A DNA stretch of 32,414 bases from JBNKDD01 sp050288085 (GTDB lineage: Bacteria; Chloroflexota; Anaerolineae; Aggregatilineales; UBA3940), in NCBI GenBank assembly GCA_050288085.1, contig JBNKDD010000029.1:1-32414 (forward strand), read 5' to 3'. The translations under genes were made by a program, and so were the position numbers. Below the pieces are notes generated by a model that was given only the letters and a program-made list of their open reading frames with translations, was not told where the DNA came from and made no database searches. Shown here one piece after another: positions 1 through 7,391 of this stretch (positions are counted from its first letter, which is position 1; each line of letters starts with the position of its first letter).

Positions 1-227
1 ATACCCACCGGGGAAGTTAAAGCGGCCTCGATAGCCTGTCGATCCGCGAAGTCTACCTCGATCATGCTGCTGTATTTTTTGCCGCCTGGCCCACCAAAAA
101 TCTCGTTGACCGCCTTGCGCCGTGCGCCCGGCAGCTTCTCCAGGTTCATCAGGAAATCGTTGTAATTTTCAACATAGGCAGGGGTATACTCAACCCCATG
201 AGGGAGCAGGATAACCAGTTTAACCAT
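1..227 (-). CDS. EthD-like small protein, C-terminus cut by window edge
   Basis: This is the N-terminal 75 or so residues of a protein that begins MVKLVILLPHG and runs off the left edge. The order hydrophobic strand, Tyr/Phe-rich helix (FLMNLEKLPGARR), then a strand with SSMIEVDF resembles the EthD family, small ferredoxin-like dimeric alpha/beta barrel proteins of about 100 residues. EthD-family proteins often accompany oxidative degradation genes, but their own activity is rarely known. The ATG lies one base beyond the uvrC stop codon, so it is probably the last gene of the uvrC transcript. The assignment rests on fold-like pattern and length only; another dimeric alpha/beta barrel family is possible. 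Confidence 0.6.
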   Translation of the reverse strand, partial: MVKLVILLPHGVEYTPAYVENYNDFLMNLEKLPGARRKAVNEIFGGPGGKKYSSMIEVDFADRQAIEAALTSPVG

Positions 228-228
228 T

Positions 229-2103
229 CTATAATTCTGCCTTAATTACGGAAGCCAGTGTCGCATTGATCCCTGGCACAGTAGCAATCTCTTCTTCGGT
301 TGCCTCGCGGATTCCCTTGACCGAGCCAAAGGCTTTTAGCAGGGCTTTGCGCCGGGTCGGGCCAACGCCGGGAATAGCGTCAAGCTGCGAAGCTACGCCC
401 ATTTTGGCGCGGCGCTGACGGTGATGGGTGATCGCAAAGCGGTGTGCTTCGTCGCGGATGCGCTGTACTAAGTAAAGCCCCTGTGACCGGCGTGGCAGCA
501 TCACCGACCGGCTGCGGCCCGGCATAAACATTTCCTCGCGCTGCTTGGCTAATCCAACTACCGGAACCTGACCCAGCAAGCCATACTTCTCCAGCACCTC
601 GACAGCCACCCCTAGTTGACCTTTACCACCGTCCACGATTAGCAGATCAGGCAGCAGGCTCCAGGTCGGATCGGCCTTTTTGCCGGGGGCCAATTCTTGA
701 GGCTGTTGGCTGTCCTGCCAACGATGGAAGCGGCGGTCTAGTGCCTCGCGCATTGAGGCGTAATCGTCACCATGATCTTTGACGGTGCGGATGTTGAACT
801 TCCGGTATTCGCTTTTACGAGGCACACCCTGTACAAATACCACCCGACTGGCAGAGATTGCAACCCCCTGTGTATTGCTGATATCGTAGCACTCGATCCG
901 GTTGGGTGGCTCGTTTAAGCCCAATGCTTCCTGCAACTCACGCAAACCAGTTTCTTGTTTGTGGGTATCGGCATGCCACTGTGCCCGCAGCATCCCCAGA
1001 GTCTCGACTGCGTTTTCGGTCGCCAACCTGAGCAGTTCGCGCTTCTGCCCGCGCCGGGGGACTTTCAACGCAACTTTGTGTCCACGTTTGCTGCGCAGCC
1101 AGCTTTCGATGATCTCCGCCTCTTCGACCTCGTGCGGCAGGATCACCTCCGAGGGGACCTCGGCTGCTTGATCGTAGAACTGCTTGATAAAGCCCGACAT
1201 AATATCCGCCGGGTTTTCATCTGCTGTGCCTTCCAGGACATAATGCTCACGACCAATAATCTTTCCCGCCCGGATAAAGAAAATCTGCACGCAGGCGTCG
1301 TTATCCTCGCGGGCAAAAGCCACCACATCCTGATTCACATTCAGGGGCGAGACCACCTTTTGACGCTGTACTACCAACTCCATCGCCTGGAGTTGATCGC
1401 GCAGGCGGGCGGCCTGTTCAAATTCGAGCCGGTCGGAAGCGTCCTGCATCTGCCGGGACAGGCTCTCGATCAGGTCGTCGGAGCGGCCCCGCAAAAAATC
1501 CATCAAGTTCTGGATCATCTTGCGGTAGGCTTCTTGATCTACCGCGCCGATGCACGGCCCATTGCATAACTTGATATCGTAATACAGGCAGGCCCGATCA
1601 TCCTGCCCGGTGATTTCCCGGTCGCAGGTCAGATAGGGAAAGGCTTTTCGTAGTACATCGAGCGTCTGGTGGACGGCCCGCATATTGGTATACGGCCCGA
1701 AATACTTGGAGCCATCCCGCGCCATTCGCCGCGTCACCGTCACCTTGGGGAAGGGATCGGCCCAATGAATTTTGATATAGGGATAACGTTTATCGTCTTT
1801 GAGGCGGACATTGTAACGAGGCTGGTGGGCCTTGATCAGGTTGATCTCGGTCAGCAGCGCCTCAATCTCGCTGTCTACAACGATGATCTCAATGTCGGCA
1901 ACATTCTGAACCAGTTGGACGGTTTTATTGCTGAAGGGGGAGCTCAGGGTACTGGGCTGGAAGTAGGATCGAACCCGGCTGCGCAGGTTGACAGCCTTAC
2001 CAACATAGATCACCTCACCCTGCTCATCCTTCATCAGGTAGACGCCGGGACGAGTGGGCAGTTGATCGAGTATTTCGCTGATATGTGGTGGTGGAAACGT
2101 CAT
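229..2103 (-). CDS. uvrC: UvrABC excinuclease subunit C
   Basis: UvrC makes the dual incisions around bulky DNA lesions after UvrA and UvrB have marked them, in the cytoplasm. At 624 residues it has the usual length. The GIY-YIG nuclease domain lies at about 15-95 (GVY at 20-22, YVG at 33-35, Arg41). Four cysteines at 160, 172, 180 and 184 have the same spacing as the iron-sulfur ligands reported for E. coli UvrC. A UvrB-binding UVR helix pair follows at about 210-245, then the RNase H-like nuclease with IVDGGKGQL, and a helix-hairpin-helix end (IPGVGPTRRKALL). The ATG lies 4 bases after the stop of the upstream small gene and the stop is 1 base before the next ATG, so three genes are probably co-transcribed. 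I found no SOS-type palindrome upstream. Confidence 0.97.
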   Translation of the reverse strand: MTFPPPHISEILDQLPTRPGVYLMKDEQGEVIYVGKAVNLRSRVRSYFQPSTLSSPFSNKTVQLVQNVADIEIIVVDSEIEALLTEINLIKAHQPRYNVRLKDDKRYPYIKIHWADPFPKVTVTRRMARDGSKYFGPYTNMRAVHQTLDVLRKAFPYLTCDREITGQDDRACLYYDIKLCNGPCIGAVDQEAYRKMIQNLMDFLRGRSDDLIESLSRQMQDASDRLEFEQAARLRDQLQAMELVVQRQKVVSPLNVNQDVVAFAREDNDACVQIFFIRAGKIIGREHYVLEGTADENPADIMSGFIKQFYDQAAEVPSEVILPHEVEEAEIIESWLRSKRGHKVALKVPRRGQKRELLRLATENAVETLGMLRAQWHADTHKQETGLRELQEALGLNEPPNRIECYDISNTQGVAISASRVVFVQGVPRKSEYRKFNIRTVKDHGDDYASMREALDRRFHRWQDSQQPQELAPGKKADPTWSLLPDLLIVDGGKGQLGVAVEVLEKYGLLGQVPVVGLAKQREEMFMPGRSRSVMLPRRSQGLYLVQRIRDEAHRFAITHHRQRRAKMGVASQLDAIPGVGPTRRKALLKAFGSVKGIREATEEEIATVPGINATLASVIKAEL

Positions 2104-2107
2104 TAGA

Positions 2108-2410
2108 TCAGACTACAAACCAGGCCTGGACGCCGTCAATGTGAAGCGTTGGGCCGTTAAAGGATTCCCCGTTATCGGCAGCGATGGTTAACCCCATGCT
2201 GAGCAGTTGCGAATAGATACCGTTCCACTCACCATCATTACCCGCCTTGTGCGCTTCGACAGCCTGTTGGAACCAGGGGGCAAAATTACCCCACCCATCA
2301 CCGGGTGTGAAATCGGCATAATACCAATTGTCATCCGAACCGGTTGGCACCAGGGTTCCTATCCACGTTTCGCCTACATAGATCAGCCAATCATTATCTA
2401 GTATACTCAC
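2108..2410 (-). CDS. Small conserved-looking protein of unknown function, upstream of uvrC
   Basis: I do not recognise this 100-residue protein. The frame stays open further upstream to about 2671, but that part lies antisense to the peptidase start. I chose the GTG at 2410 because GGAG sits 9 bases before it and the acidic, Trp-rich sequence begins there (SILDNDWLIYVGETWIG). It has no signal peptide or membrane segment, many aromatic residues (WYY, WFQQAV, VQAWFVV) and a central Gly/Asp turn, suggesting a small globular cytoplasmic protein. The stop lies 4 bases before the uvrC ATG, implying co-transcription. A weak TAAAAT box at 2447-2442 could serve as its -10. A role linked to repair would be inference from position only. 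Confidence 0.6.
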   Translation of the reverse strand: MSILDNDWLIYVGETWIGTLVPTGSDDNWYYADFTPGDGWGNFAPWFQQAVEAHKAGNDGEWNGIYSQLLSMGLTIAADNGESFNGPTLHIDGVQAWFVV

Positions 2411-2498
2411 AATGAGTTTCTCCAAGTGAGATAGTGGTCTAATTTTACCGAGAAATAGTGATTTGCAGTAACAGCATTCTAACTCAAAAGTGGTGAAT

Positions 2499-4475
2499 AT
2501 GATGAAGAAAAAATGGTGGTTACTTACGCCCTTGTTGATTATATCAGTGGGCTGTTTGACAGTCACATCATCCTCAATCGTCGGGCTGCGACCGGATGAC
2601 CCGGAGCCAACCGGTATCCCCCCAACTCTGGCAATCGATCCAGTAACAGAAGAAGCCTGGGCAACACTCAACGAACTGGCCCAGGTCGATGTTCCGCCCC
2701 GTGACCGCTATGACCTGGCCGCGCGGCTGTTGGGAATCACATCAGAGGGAGCGACGCCAGCACCGGAATCTGGCTACGAAGTTGGTGATGTGGAAACCTT
2801 CTTCGCGGAAAATTCCGCCACCCACGAAGTTTTTGAAGTAGAGGCCGAATGTGTCTATGCCGGGCCACATGTCTATATGTGGGTCGAACAGGGGTTGAAT
2901 TATGACCCCGATGCGATGACCGCCTCAGCCGAGCAGTTCGAGCAGCAGAGCTACCCGACTAACCGCGCTTATTTTGGCAGTGAACCACTGCCCGGCATTG
3001 ATGGCGATCCGCGTTTGCATGTTTTGCATACCACCGTTCTGAGCAGCGGCGTCGCCGGTTATTTCTATAGCCCCAGCGAATACCCAGCCGACATTGTGCC
3101 CTACTCGAACGAAAAAGAAATTTTCTACATCAACTTTAGTATACTCCGGCCCGGCGATGGGTATTATGACCGCGTGCTGTCCCACGAGTTCCAACACATG
3201 ATCCACTGGTCAGTGGATCAGAATGAGGAATCGTGGATGAACGAGGGCCTGAGCGAACTGGCAGCCTACCTGAACGATTTTGGCCCATCATCCTTTATGG
3301 CCGATTATCTATATGACCCAGACATTCAACTCACCGGTTGGCCGGAAGGGTCGAGTGGCAGAGGCGCTAATTATGGTGGCGCGTTCCTGTTCGATGCCTA
3401 TTTCCTGGATCGCTTTGGTCAGGATGCGTTAAAGCTGCTGGTCAAAGACCCGGCTAACGGGATGGCCGGGGTAGACAGCACCCTGGATCAGATCGATACT
3501 GACCTGACCGCCGATGAAGTATTTGGCGATTGGTTGATCGCCAATATGATCAATGACCCGGCAGTCGGAGCGGGGAATTATGCTTACGCAGGAATGACCG
3601 CCATCCCACCGCCCGGCCTCGCCGATGATGTGTACGATTACCCCTATGCACTGACCTCCTCCGTACACCAATATGGGGTGGATTACATCCAGCTAAACAG
3701 CCCGGCAGAGGTGGATATCACCTTTACCGGAACGCAGCAGGTATCGCTCATCCCGGCGGATACCCAGAACACCGACGGTGATCCTGATACAGATGACTCC
3801 TACGTCTGGTGGTCGAATCGAGGGGACGACAGCGACATGACTCTCGCCCGGCGCGTTGACCTGACAGAGGTTGACGAGGCAACATTGGAATATGATCTGT
3901 GGTACTGGATCGAAGAGTTGTGGGATTATGGTTATCTGACCGTCTCAACCGATGGCGGGCAGACCTGGCAGGTGCTCCCCACCGCCTACACCACCGAAGA
4001 AGACCCGCACGGAAATGCCTATGGCCCTGGCTACACCGGCCAGAGCGTCAATCAAACGGGAGCCCGTGAAGACGGTTGGCTGCACGAATCAATCGATTTG
4101 AGCGCCTTTGCCGGTCAGGAAATCTATATCGGCTTTGAGATGGTCACCGATGACGCCGTCAACCAACCGGGCATGGCAATTGACAACATCTGCATTCCGG
4201 CCATCGATTGGTGTGATGACGCCGAATCCGACGATGAGGAATGGGAAGCACACGGCTTCGTCCGGCACAACAACATTCTTCCGCAGCAATTCGTGGTGCA
4301 GTTGATCCTCCCTGACGCGAATAGAAACATAACCGTGCTGCCGATACCACTGGATGAGGCTAACCAAGGCAAATTGTCTGTTACCATCAGCGGGAAATAC
4401 CCGGCCACGCTGGTTATATCAGGCTTAACCCGGTACACGACCGAAGTCGCTACTTATCAGATTGAAATCAAGTAA
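2499..4475 (+). CDS. Secreted zinc metallopeptidase lipoprotein (M30/M6-like) with C-terminal beta-sandwich
   Basis: The product is probably an exported, membrane-anchored zinc protease. A Lys-rich start and hydrophobic run end in a lipobox with Cys19. The catalytic motif is HEFQH (His229, Glu230, His233), followed 16 residues later by NEGLSE, whose Glu249 would be the third zinc ligand. This is the gluzincin pattern seen in hyicolysin-type M30 enzymes rather than the classical M6 HEXXHxxGxxD. A later region with Trp- and Asp-rich strands and AIDNICI near residue 560 resembles the MAM-like sandwich found in immune-inhibitor-A-type proteases. GTG codons at 2490 and 2493 and a second ATG at 2502 are alternative starts; no strong ribosome site decides. 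A 10-bp hairpin follows the stop. Confidence 0.85.
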   Translation: MMKKKWWLLTPLLIISVGCLTVTSSSIVGLRPDDPEPTGIPPTLAIDPVTEEAWATLNELAQVDVPPRDRYDLAARLLGITSEGATPAPESGYEVGDVETFFAENSATHEVFEVEAECVYAGPHVYMWVEQGLNYDPDAMTASAEQFEQQSYPTNRAYFGSEPLPGIDGDPRLHVLHTTVLSSGVAGYFYSPSEYPADIVPYSNEKEIFYINFSILRPGDGYYDRVLSHEFQHMIHWSVDQNEESWMNEGLSELAAYLNDFGPSSFMADYLYDPDIQLTGWPEGSSGRGANYGGAFLFDAYFLDRFGQDALKLLVKDPANGMAGVDSTLDQIDTDLTADEVFGDWLIANMINDPAVGAGNYAYAGMTAIPPPGLADDVYDYPYALTSSVHQYGVDYIQLNSPAEVDITFTGTQQVSLIPADTQNTDGDPDTDDSYVWWSNRGDDSDMTLARRVDLTEVDEATLEYDLWYWIEELWDYGYLTVSTDGGQTWQVLPTAYTTEEDPHGNAYGPGYTGQSVNQTGAREDGWLHESIDLSAFAGQEIYIGFEMVTDDAVNQPGMAIDNICIPAIDWCDDAESDDEEWEAHGFVRHNNILPQQFVVQLILPDANRNITVLPIPLDEANQGKLSVTISGKYPATLVISGLTRYTTEVATYQIEIK

Positions 4476-4479
4476 GGGA

Positions 4480-4509
4480 TAGGGGGACATGGTATGCCGT
4501 GTCCCCCTA
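4480..4509 (+). terminator. Hairpin after the metallopeptidase, possible terminator
   Basis: TAGGGGGACA (4480-4489) pairs perfectly with TGTCCCCCTA (4500-4509), and inner TGG/CCG extends the stem across one wobble pair. It starts 5 bases past the peptidase stop. There is no following T-run, so it may stop transcription weakly, protect the 3' end, or attenuate the next gene, whose ATG lies 13 bases beyond it. Confidence 0.5.
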
Positions 4510-4521
4510 CTACCGGCAAAT

Positions 4522-5133
4522 ATGAATACCAGCGATTTCTACTATTTCATACAGGAAATTGTTGCAGACGATTTACCACTGCTTGATAGCATGTTAAAGC
4601 TGATAAAGCTCTGCGAAGACAATGTGCCGGGGAACCACTACCCGCAGTTGCGTAATCTTGACTACCATGGTGATGTCCAATCTCTGACACATTGGTTGCG
4701 GCAACTGCTCTCAGACAAACCTCCCCCCGACACTATCAAAGCGTTCTGGTTTGGCCTCTACAATCCGGTTTTGGATGATGATAATCCAATCTGCCAACTG
4801 TATATCTCCGGCTCAACTCAATTCGGCGAAAACGACCTGTCGGGCGACTGGGCTGTCTGGCAAGAGGATTCCTATATTCCAGAGGGACGCTATGCTAACT
4901 CCGACGTGCTAGCCACCCTCTACCGGGTTACCGAACATACCGATGCTGAATACATCACGAATCTGGGCTACGCTTGTCTAGCAGTTTGCCAGATGTGCGA
5001 AGCGCTGCCGCCTGACTTGATGCTCGGCAGCACAACCAGGCGAGATGTTGCCGTAGGCTTTGATTCAGGTGATCCATTACTCGTGGGGTATATAACAAGA
5101 GATGGTTTTCAACGTAGGTCGCCGGAGTCATAA
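4522..5133 (+). CDS. Hypothetical protein
   Basis: I do not recognise this 203-residue protein. The frame is open from 4489, but that ATG lies inside the preceding hairpin, so I chose the ATG at 4522, where the sequence turns protein-like (MNTSDFYYFIQEIV). It is acidic, has no signal peptide or membrane span, and combines helical stretches (LLDSMLKLIKLCED, SLTHWLRQLLSD) with aromatic segments (FWFGLYNPVLDDDN, DWAVWQEDSYIP). The C-terminal part (VGFDSGDPLLVGYI) looks globular. The composition recalls small cytoplasmic immunity or SMI1-like proteins, but I see no diagnostic motif and make no functional claim. No clear Shine-Dalgarno precedes the start. Confidence 0.6.
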   Translation: MNTSDFYYFIQEIVADDLPLLDSMLKLIKLCEDNVPGNHYPQLRNLDYHGDVQSLTHWLRQLLSDKPPPDTIKAFWFGLYNPVLDDDNPICQLYISGSTQFGENDLSGDWAVWQEDSYIPEGRYANSDVLATLYRVTEHTDAEYITNLGYACLAVCQMCEALPPDLMLGSTTRRDVAVGFDSGDPLLVGYITRDGFQRRSPES

Positions 5134-5169
5134 TCCTATACTTTCGCCTGTCAAAGGCTATCGCCTACC

Positions 5170-5198
5170 TTGACAAGCCTCTGATAATCATGTAGCAT
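5170..5198 (+). promoter_or_regulatory. Promoter for the SAM riboswitch and metB transcript
   Basis: A perfect -35 TTGACA (5170-5175) is followed after 17 bases by TAGCAT (5193-5198), which matches 4 of 6 positions of TATAAT. The predicted start near 5205 lies about 30 bases before the riboswitch, which fits a riboswitch leader. Confidence 0.65.
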
Positions 5199-5236
5199 TA
5201 GCGTCGTTAGCTTTAAAAACAAAATAGTCAAAACAA

Positions 5237-5340
5237 TCTTATCCAGAGAGGTGGAGGGACCGGCCCTGTGAAACCTCGGCAACCTCCCTTGTACAAAGGG
5301 GTGGTGCTAATTCCGACAGAAGTGCTTCTGGAAGATAAGA
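5237..5340 (+). ncRNA. SAM-I (S-box) riboswitch aptamer
   Basis: The segment carries the S-box hallmarks in order. P1 is closed by TCTTATC (5237-5243) with GATAAGA (5334-5340). Next come CAGAGAGGTGGAGGGAC, then the CCCTGTGAAACCTCGGCAACC core with its kink-turn and pseudoknot bases, then GGTGCTAATTCC and CAGA before the closing strand. It lies about 100 bases upstream of a methionine-pathway gene and just before a terminator, so S-adenosylmethionine should switch transcription off. Confidence 0.95.
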
Positions 5341-5363
5341 GCGAGTTACAGGCTGAAAAGATG

Positions 5364-5396
5364 AATTCCCTCTTAATTCCAGAGAGGGAATTTTTT
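5364..5396 (+). terminator. Rho-independent terminator, expression platform of the SAM riboswitch
   Basis: AATTCCCTCT (5364-5373) pairs perfectly with AGAGGGAATT (5383-5392) across a 9-base loop and is followed by an unbroken run of T to 5396. The competing segment TCTTAATTCC (5371-5380) is partly complementary to the 3' strand of riboswitch P1 (GGAAGATAAGA, 5330-5340), giving a plausible antiterminator when SAM is absent. Confidence 0.9.
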
Positions 5397-5442
5397 ATTC
5401 CCTCGATAAAAATGTAATGTTATTACCGGAGGGAGACTCATC

Positions 5443-6657
5443 ATGGCATTCCTCGACGCAACACAACAGGATAATGCATCCACGCAGGCTGTTCATGCCG
5501 GGCGCGACCGGCGGCAGCCCAATAATTCGCTGACCACACCTTTGATACAAACAGCAACCTACACCTTTGCTGATACAACAGACCTGATCGACTACATGGA
5601 ATCCAAGGCCGATGGCAATAGCGCAGATCACCCGGAGTATGGGCGCTATGGCAACCCTACCGTCCGTGCCGTTGAGAAACGGCTGGCAGCATTGGAAGGT
5701 GCAGAGGATGCAGCCCTCTTTGCATCGGGGATGGCGGCTGTCACCAACACCCTGTTAAGCATGCTGCCATCCGGCAGCCACATCATCCTGACCGATGATT
5801 GTTACCGCCGCACCCGGCAGTTCGTGCTGGCTTTCCTCAAGCGATTGGGAATTGAGAACACCGTCGTGCCAATGGGTGATTACGCAGCCCTCGAAAAATC
5901 GATCCGGCCCACCACCCGGTTAATCCTCTCAGAGTCGCCAACCAATCCCTACCTGCGGGTGGTTGACCTGGAACGGGTGGTCGAAATCGGCAAACGGCAC
6001 CGGGTCAAAACCATGATCGATACCACCTTCGCCACACCGATCAATGTCCAGCCCTTAGACTACGGCATTGATCTGGTCATCCACAGCGTCACCAAGTATT
6101 TGAGCGGACATAATGATGTGCTGGCGGGGGTCGTCGCCGGTAAGGCAGGAATCATCAGCGCCATACGTGATAGTCGAGGGGTATTGGGCGCAATCGTTGA
6201 TCCGCATGCGGCCTGGCTGATCGAGCGTGGGCTTAAGACACTTGGACTGAGAATCCGGCAGCAAAACGCCAATGCGCTGGCCGTAGCCCGTTTTCTTGAC
6301 GATCACCCCTGCGTGACCAGGGTATGGTATCCGGGCCTGGACAGCCACCCCGATTATGAAGTTGCCAAACGCCAGATGCGAGGCTACGGTGGTGTGATCA
6401 GCTTTGAGGTGGGCGATAACCTGGAGGAAACCGGGCGCTTTGTTGATGCGCTGGAAATCCCATCGATTGCTCCCAGCCTGGGTGGAGTCGAGAGCCTGGT
6501 CGAACAGCCCGCGCGGATGTCTTATTACGAACTAACCAGTGAAGAACGGGCTGCTATCGGAATCTCGGATACGCTGGTACGTTACGCAGTCGGCATTGAG
6601 GATACCCAGGATTTACTCGAAGACCTATCGAGGGCTTTCCTCACATTCAAAAACTGA
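5443..6657 (+). CDS. metB: Cystathionine gamma-synthase family enzyme (trans-sulfuration, PLP-dependent)
   Basis: This 404-residue enzyme belongs to the Cys/Met-metabolism PLP family (metB, metC, megL, metY). The expected role is joining an activated homoserine and cysteine to give cystathionine for methionine synthesis. The PLP lysine is Lys218 in SVTKYLSGHNDV. YGRYGNPT and ALFASGMAAVT mark the cofactor-phosphate and substrate pockets, and SLGGVESL is the C-terminal family signature. The N-terminal part, including the DCYRRTRQF segment, reads like plant-type cystathionine gamma-synthases. GGAGGGAG lies 8 bases before the ATG. A SAM-I riboswitch controls it, which supports a biosynthetic role over methionine degradation. 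Cystathionine beta-lyase or O-acetylhomoserine sulfhydrylase activity cannot be excluded from sequence alone. Confidence 0.9.
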   Translation: MAFLDATQQDNASTQAVHAGRDRRQPNNSLTTPLIQTATYTFADTTDLIDYMESKADGNSADHPEYGRYGNPTVRAVEKRLAALEGAEDAALFASGMAAVTNTLLSMLPSGSHIILTDDCYRRTRQFVLAFLKRLGIENTVVPMGDYAALEKSIRPTTRLILSESPTNPYLRVVDLERVVEIGKRHRVKTMIDTTFATPINVQPLDYGIDLVIHSVTKYLSGHNDVLAGVVAGKAGIISAIRDSRGVLGAIVDPHAAWLIERGLKTLGLRIRQQNANALAVARFLDDHPCVTRVWYPGLDSHPDYEVAKRQMRGYGGVISFEVGDNLEETGRFVDALEIPSIAPSLGGVESLVEQPARMSYYELTSEERAAIGISDTLVRYAVGIEDTQDLLEDLSRAFLTFKN

Positions 6658-6686
6658 CAACAAGACGGTTTGGGGACTATCTGGAA

Positions 6687-6718
6687 CAAGGGGTGGCATA
6701 TGACAAAGCCGCCCCTTG
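6687..6718 (+). terminator. Hairpin between metB and the methyltransferase
   Basis: CAAGGGGTGGC (6687-6697) pairs with GCCGCCCCTTG (6708-6718) over 11 bp with one G-T wobble and a 10-base loop. It lies 30 bases after the metB stop. There is no T-run, so it is a weak terminator or a processing or stability element. The next gene starts 20 bases later. Confidence 0.45.
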
Positions 6719-6737
6719 ATTCACTATCAGGTGAAAT

Positions 6738-7379
6738 ATGACTTTCAATCCACATAACCAGCGAAAAAGTTATGACCAGATCGCCGCACAGTATGCCGAC
6801 GAGTTTTTCGACGAACTCGATCACAAACCCTTTGACCGTGACCTGCTTCGCCAATATGCCGGGGCATTGGAGAGCAGGGGGCCGGTATGTGAAATAGGGT
6901 GTGGGCCGGGCGAGGTCGGGCGTTATCTCAAAGACGGCGGTCTGACAACCATTTACGGCCTTGATCTCTCACGGGGGATGCTTCGGCAAGCTCAACGATT
7001 AAATCCTGATCTGACCTTTGTACAGGCTAATATGCTTTGTCTGCCCCTACCGGACGAGTCACACGCCGGGATAGTCGCCTTCTATTCGATCATTCATCTG
7101 GCCCGATCCGAGGCAACCAACGCGCTGTGTGAATTTTGGCGGGTGCTCAAGGCAGGGGGTGAATTACTATTGACCTTCCATGCAGGCGATGAAGAAAGCC
7201 ATCTGGATGAATGGTATGATCAGCCGGTATCGCTCGATGCAACATTCTTCACGGTTGCGGAAATGAGGGGCTATCTAACGGAGGCCGGATTCACCATCCG
7301 GTCACTGTATGAGCGTGAACCTTATCCCGACGAATACCCCAGCCAACGGGTGTATATCTGGGCTAATAACAATAAGTAG
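6738..7379 (+). CDS. Class I SAM-dependent methyltransferase
   Basis: The 213-residue protein has the Rossmann-type methyltransferase layout. After YDQIAAQYADEF comes motif I CEIGCGPGEVGRYL (51-64), which binds SAM. Then follow YGLDLSRGML (motif II acidic residue), ANMLCLPLPDES, and IVAFYSIIHL with the post-motif WRVLKAGGELLLTFH (methyltransferase 11/25 type). AGGTGA lies close before the ATG. It follows metB in the same direction, so it may be read with it, but the hairpin between them makes this uncertain. The substrate cannot be told from sequence; such free-standing enzymes act on small molecules as often as on larger ones. Use of the methyl donor made from methionine is the only logical link to its neighbour. 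Confidence 0.88.
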   Translation: MTFNPHNQRKSYDQIAAQYADEFFDELDHKPFDRDLLRQYAGALESRGPVCEIGCGPGEVGRYLKDGGLTTIYGLDLSRGMLRQAQRLNPDLTFVQANMLCLPLPDESHAGIVAFYSIIHLARSEATNALCEFWRVLKAGGELLLTFHAGDEESHLDEWYDQPVSLDATFFTVAEMRGYLTEAGFTIRSLYEREPYPDEYPSQRVYIWANNNK

Positions 7380-7391
7380 AAGCCGCAGAAT

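Noticed and set aside
955..1569. Long open frame antisense to uvrC (204 codons)
   Set aside because: It lies wholly inside a well-supported uvrC gene, has no ribosome site and its sequence is not protein-like; it is a codon-composition shadow.
2411..2489. SOS box for the uvrC transcript
   Set aside because: No GAAC-N4-GTTC or similar palindrome is present in this divergent promoter region.
2411..2671. Upstream extension of the small gene before uvrC
   Set aside because: It would overlap the peptidase gene antisense, has low-complexity Ser/Gly sequence, and GTG 2410 has a good ribosome site.
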